Source: Sphingobacterium puteale (GTDB lineage: Bacteria; Bacteroidota; Bacteroidia; Sphingobacteriales; Sphingobacteriaceae). From it: a stretch of DNA of 64,000 bases. The stretch covers positions 1 to 64,000 of the forward strand of contig NZ_RBWS01000028.1 of NCBI RefSeq assembly GCF_003627955.1, written 5' to 3'. Shown here piece after piece: positions 60,514 to 64,000 of this stretch (positions within the stretch are counted from its first letter, which is position 1; every line of letters starts with the position of its first letter). The notes under the pieces were generated by a model, which searched no databases, was not told the DNA's origin, and saw nothing but the letters and a program-made list of their open reading frames with translations. Position numbers and translations under genes: made by a program.

Positions 60514-60549
60514 CAAATGTTAGAAGGAAGAGCTTCCCACAAGGGGAAA

Positions 60550-61092
60550 CTAATTTCGTTCTATTTCCTGCATGACTAGCGACGGCTCAGATAAATATTT
60601 TCTTAATTTCTTGATCGGTAAGTAGGTGAACAAAATCGATAATACACCTGCGAGTAGCGCATCTAAAATAGCCATTGCAGTTGCATTTAACTTGTAGTGT
60701 GTAGATAGGTTATATTGGGCCAGTATCAGACATAGGAATACCAATAAACCCGTTACGAAGCCATGGATAATACACAGCTTCGTAATAAATTTATTCCTGT
60801 TCAGTTCACTGTCTACTGTTAATGCGATCGATTCCTGTTCTATGGCTGCGATCACCCGCTTGATAATATCCATTGTAAGGACAACAGGTAAAAATATCGC
60901 CATTGGTAGTGTCAGTCGAGCCAGACTCTGTGGGCCAGCAAAAAAGTGCGTATATCCCAGCTCCTGAAAGCTGGCGTAGGCAACCAGGAAATTGAAGACA
61001 ACATTGGGGAGGATATAATAAATTGCGCGCTTCCTTAAAAATCGCCTGAGCGTTGTTTTTTTTATTTTCTTTGATTCCGTAAACTTCGTCAT
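60550..61092 (-). CDS. four-helix membrane protein of unknown function
   Basis: 180 aa with four predicted membrane helices (about 27-45, 60-77, 107-128, 140-160), a basic N-terminus (KKIKKTTLRRFLRKR) and a C-terminal amphipathic tail. It starts 8 nt after the downstream end of the acyltransferase gene on the minus strand, so it ends the cluster. Possibly a transporter or membrane adaptor for the product. No family recognised. Confidence 0.7.
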   Translation of the reverse strand: MTKFTESKKIKKTTLRRFLRKRAIYYILPNVVFNFLVAYASFQELGYTHFFAGPQSLARLTLPMAIFLPVVLTMDIIKRVIAAIEQESIALTVDSELNRNKFITKLCIIHGFVTGLLVFLCLILAQYNLSTHYKLNATAMAILDALLAGVLSILFTYLPIKKLRKYLSEPSLVMQEIERN

Positions 61093-61100
61093 GTGGAGTG

Positions 61101-62354
61101 CTATAGGGATAAGGTCATGATTGCGATCGCCTTATCTTTTATTTTAATCGCTTCTTCTTTTGGTAAAAAATCTTCATTGGACATAAACGTAAAATCCATT
61201 TGTTGATTGAACGTCGTTGCAACCAAGGTATTTGAATTCAACCAGGGGAAAGCCACTGTTGGGCTGTATATGGTCTCCAGAGTGAAGTTTTTGTACTCGT
61301 TTGGAATTTGGAGCTTACCTATATTGGATAGCGTGACGTCATGTCCTCCCGGGCTCGATTTTAACATAGAAATCATACGCTCCACGACCGGGTGCATCTG
61401 TTCTCCCATCCAGAGTAGCTCCCGGGCATCCATCTTTTCTATTTTTTGTGTGAGCGCCGTTTTGATATCTTTCGCCGTATCCACGATATTATCATTCCCC
61501 TTTTTTAGAGAAAGCTCCACCGTTGGTGCAAAGGCAAACATGTGGTCCTGTTCGATTTCTGGAATAAAGTGCCGGATATTAACTGGGCTGATCACTTTAT
61601 TTTTTGCAGCTTTACCTTGCACCTCCCGAAAGGCTTGCATAAACGCCGTGCATAGGAGCGCATGGACAGAAATGCTTTGGTCTTTACAGCCTTGGGTTAG
61701 GGCAGCCGTTGTTTCTGCATCCAGTTTCCAGTGCATCGCATAGTTTTTTCCTAAATTTCTTTTTCTGCTCTTTCGTTGCAGGAAAAAGAAAAATCTTGCC
61801 AATAGCAAATAGAACTTGGCTCTACGTGATTTTTTTTGAAGCTCAAAGCCTTGCGGCAGGAATTCATGAACCGATTCAAAGAGCTGGTAGGGCTCGAGTT
61901 CCTTATCGGGGTTATCCAACAGGTGCAGTAGCTCCCGCATCAATGTGACAATACTGGTACCATCGCAGATGCAATGTGGTAATACCCAAAGCAATTCCGA
62001 AACTGAATTACCTTTGATCCAGACCAATTGAGCCAAGGGGGTATTGTCAGCTTTAAAGGGGCGATACCATTCCCGTTCCGACGCTGTCAGCCAATCCATA
62101 TCCGTTTGACGTTGGACAATATGGAGTGGAATAGATTCCATATCTTCTTTGACCGCAAATCGGGGTTGCTTTGCATCCTCTATGCTGATAACCGATCGGA
62201 GCAATGGATGTTTTTGCTGAATTTTGTTGAGGGCATTCCGAAGGTGCTCTTCGGCGATCTCCCCGCTTATCTTGGCGGCAAATACACAATTTAAGGGTGT
62301 TTCGGCATCAACATACATGATCCGTTCTACCATCATTAATTTCCGTTCGATCAT
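61101..62354 (-). CDS. PapA/condensation-like acyltransferase A
   Basis: 417 aa. The active-site HxxxD motif is present as HCICDG (His127, Asp131). The body follows the two-lobe chloramphenicol-acetyltransferase-like fold used by condensation domains and PapA-type acyltransferases. Its C-terminal part has TLSNIGKLQIPNEYKNFTLETIYS and QMDFTFMSNEDFLPK, both matched in the adjacent paralogue. No carrier domain is fused, so it probably uses acyl-CoA or a free-standing carrier. It overlaps the previous gene by ATGA. Confidence 0.8.
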   Translation of the reverse strand: MIERKLMMVERIMYVDAETPLNCVFAAKISGEIAEEHLRNALNKIQQKHPLLRSVISIEDAKQPRFAVKEDMESIPLHIVQRQTDMDWLTASEREWYRPFKADNTPLAQLVWIKGNSVSELLWVLPHCICDGTSIVTLMRELLHLLDNPDKELEPYQLFESVHEFLPQGFELQKKSRRAKFYLLLARFFFFLQRKSRKRNLGKNYAMHWKLDAETTAALTQGCKDQSISVHALLCTAFMQAFREVQGKAAKNKVISPVNIRHFIPEIEQDHMFAFAPTVELSLKKGNDNIVDTAKDIKTALTQKIEKMDARELLWMGEQMHPVVERMISMLKSSPGGHDVTLSNIGKLQIPNEYKNFTLETIYSPTVAFPWLNSNTLVATTFNQQMDFTFMSNEDFLPKEEAIKIKDKAIAIMTLSL

Positions 62355-63622
62355 GATGCCTCCTGATAATTTAGTTGCTGTCTGATGCGATCTATGATCT
62401 CATCGCGAATGGCCAATGCTTCTGCCTGTGGTAAATACCCCTCACTTCCCATAAAGGAGAAATCCATTTGTCCACGAAAGGTGGAGGTGACCATGGTCGT
62501 TGTATTGCCCAAAGGACCAATGACCGAAGGACTAAAGATTGTTTCCAGGCTGAATGCCCGATATTGGTCCGGGATCTGTATGCGTCCCAAATTGGAAAAC
62601 ATACAGTCATTGGATGACTTGCCCCGTTTTAAGAGTTTTGTAAAGTTCTTTAGCGCATCGTGGGCAGATTCCATGACCATCATGGTGATATAAGGATTGA
62701 GCTTCGCTGTTTTGCGTTCCACTTCATCCTGCATCAACCGGAGGTTATCCAAAAAGCTTATTTTCTGGTTCGAAGACATGACAATCATTAATCCGAAAGC
62801 AAAAATATGGTCATCTTTTATCTGTGGTGCAAAACGCCTGATATCTACTGGGCAGGAAACTTTATTGAATGCCGACGAACCACGTACTTTCCGGAATGCC
62901 TCCAATACGGTGGCCCCCAGAAATGTGTTGACTGTGACATCCAATGACTTGCAATGAGAAATAAGTTGCTTGCTGGTGGCTTGGTCAAACTTCCAGTGAA
63001 TCAGATAGTCCGTCTGCCGATCGATCGCTTTTCTGCCGACCGGAATACATTTAATCGCTAAAGCTGCTAATCGGCCAATTGTTTTTGCCTTAAACCGCTT
63101 CTTAACACTCTTTAAGATATGTTCTGGTACGACATCTTCAATGCCAAGGATCGGATTTTCCAGTCCGATTTCCGCGGCCGGATTGTCCAGTACTTTTAGA
63201 AATTCATACAATAATGCCATGGCCGAGCCACCATCGCATAAGCAATGATGGAAAACAAATAGCATATCTGAGACTTCTTCCCCCTTAATCCAGACAAATC
63301 GGATTAAAGGTTTCGTCTGATAATCGAAGGTCGAATGCCATTCCATTTTGGATTCCTCTTGCCAGTCGTCTTCACTTTTTCGGTTTACTAAGCGTATCGG
63401 AATCGATACGGTTATTTCCGGAACCTGAAACCAAGGTGTATTTTTGTCATCATGTTGGATAAGTGCCCGGAGCCAGGGATGTTTTTCCTGTAATCGGCTC
63501 AAGGCGTATTTGATATCTTCTTCGCTGAAAACACCACGCAGCCGAAAGGGAATGACGGCGTTGAAGGGTTCAGTTCCATCCCCCAACAGCATGCGCTCAC
63601 CAAATAATAGTTTTCTTTTCAT
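62351..63622 (-). CDS. PapA/condensation-like acyltransferase B
   Basis: 423 aa, the same architecture as acyltransferase A, with HHCLCDGGS (catalytic His126, Asp130). Shared landmarks are an N-terminal RKLxxxER block, MFSNLGRIQIPDQYRAFSLETIF and QMDFSFMGSEGYLPQAEAL. The two genes are tandem paralogues that have diverged well, so they probably act on different positions or chains. It is 3 nt downstream of the glycosyltransferase gene. Confidence 0.8.
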   Translation of the reverse strand: MKRKLLFGERMLLGDGTEPFNAVIPFRLRGVFSEEDIKYALSRLQEKHPWLRALIQHDDKNTPWFQVPEITVSIPIRLVNRKSEDDWQEESKMEWHSTFDYQTKPLIRFVWIKGEEVSDMLFVFHHCLCDGGSAMALLYEFLKVLDNPAAEIGLENPILGIEDVVPEHILKSVKKRFKAKTIGRLAALAIKCIPVGRKAIDRQTDYLIHWKFDQATSKQLISHCKSLDVTVNTFLGATVLEAFRKVRGSSAFNKVSCPVDIRRFAPQIKDDHIFAFGLMIVMSSNQKISFLDNLRLMQDEVERKTAKLNPYITMMVMESAHDALKNFTKLLKRGKSSNDCMFSNLGRIQIPDQYRAFSLETIFSPSVIGPLGNTTTMVTSTFRGQMDFSFMGSEGYLPQAEALAIRDEIIDRIRQQLNYQEAS

Positions 63623-63625
63623 CGC

Positions 63626-64000
63626 CTACGCCTGTGCCAATGTCAAACATTCTTGTTTTACAAAATCTTCCAATAGCACTACCGCCTGGTCGTTACCGCC
63701 AGCGGTTAGAAAGGTCTTCTGTACCTCCTTCGCGGCATTTCGATAGATCGGGTTTTCCAATAACTCAAATACGGTGTCACGTAGGGCATCTATACGCATA
63801 CGTTTGTATCGGATGCTAAGCCCGCAACCCGCCTGCTCAATAAGTTTGGCTGTATGAAAATGATCATAGGCGATCGGTGTGATCAGCATGGGTAAACCAT
63901 TGGTAAAGGTGTCGTTCACCGTATTGAAGCCCCCATGGCAAATAACCATATCCATGTGTGGCATCAAAGCGGATTGGGGAACAAAGCCACTCACAATAAA
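63626..64000 (-). CDS. UGT/MGT-type glycosyltransferase (partial, N-terminus outside window)
   Basis: The reading frame is open to the window edge; the last 124 codons are seen. The donor-binding block VPQSALMPHMDMVICHGGFN, with TVNDTFTNGLPMLITPIAYDHFHTAKL, is the C-terminal signature of GT1 enzymes (macrolide, carotenoid and sterol glycosyltransferases). A GTG lies near the edge, but the family is far longer, so this is a truncated view. It is the first seen gene of the acyl-glycoside cluster. The acceptor is unknown. Confidence 0.82.
   Translation of the reverse strand, partial: FIVSGFVPQSALMPHMDMVICHGGFNTVNDTFTNGLPMLITPIAYDHFHTAKLIEQAGCGLSIRYKRMRIDALRDTVFELLENPIYRNAAKEVQKTFLTAGGNDQAVVLLEDFVKQECLTLAQA

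Noticed and set aside
1..64000. CRISPR arrays, IS elements, prophage or restriction-modification genes
   Set aside because: No regularly spaced repeats, transposase, integrase, phage structural or methyltransferase/endonuclease pairs were seen.

Overview
The window looks like a chromosomal segment of a Bacteroidota bacterium, most likely Sphingobacteriaceae (Sphingobacterium-like). The reasons are low-to-moderate GC, many promoters of the Bacteroidota type (TTG/TTTG, about 18 nt, TAnnTTTG), almost no Shine-Dalgarno sequences, and lineage-typical families (DUF4292, DUF4476, split transketolase, fused aspartokinase/homoserine dehydrogenase, two-domain NifU, double-META lipoprotein). No rRNA, CRISPR array, insertion sequence or prophage was seen. 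Most of the window is core genome. Accessory-looking parts are about 11.9-12.5 kb, 33.5-34.4 kb, 47.6-48.6 kb and 56.8-64.0 kb.

Layout. 0.2-5.9 kb: a HAD nucleotidase, then a tightly packed histidine kinase / response regulator / TPR protein / hemE operon, then hemJ and a DUF4476 protein. 6.0-11.4 kb (minus): succinate-semialdehyde dehydrogenase, DCC protein, ribBA, LptF/G permease, START-like protein. 11.4-11.9 kb: two near-identical tRNA-Met(CAT) genes. 12.2-17.9 kb: a possible broken gene, an ABC exporter pair, small proteins, an AraC regulator and a dienoyl-CoA-reductase-like SDR. 18.0-20.8 kb (minus): rplM-rpsI-rpsB-tsf, with two stacked hairpins between rpsB and tsf. 21.0-28.1 kb: envelope genes (TPR, DUF4292, EnvC-like, tatA, MltD-like transglycosylase, NlpC/P60) and a PyrR-like phosphoribosyltransferase. 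28.4-33.6 kb: thrABC preceded by a Thr/Ile-rich leader peptide and a perfect terminator hairpin, a classic attenuator layout.

33.5-46.2 kb: a MACPF-type lipoprotein, an RlmI-like methyltransferase, an Fsr-like MFS pump, a Tat-signal SGNH hydrolase and a class III aminotransferase. These are followed by an ECF sigma operon whose second gene carries six copies of a 32-residue repeat, split transketolase, a GH3 glycosidase and NifU. 46.2-56.4 kb: purB, two tiny heptad-repeat lipoproteins with matching promoters, a G-rich hexamer repeat, acyl-CoA dehydrogenase, META lipoprotein, yidC, pyrG, CBM9-like protein and rplS. 56.7-64.0 kb: tRNA-Pro, a relic of a TPR gene tail fused to the start of a large TPR gene, an orphan membrane-anchored protein, and a minus-strand cluster cut by the window edge (glycosyltransferase, two PapA/condensation-like acyltransferases, four-helix membrane protein). 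That cluster is the best candidate here for an uncharacterised acyl-glycoside or glycolipid pathway.

All family calls are from reading motifs by eye. No database search was run.
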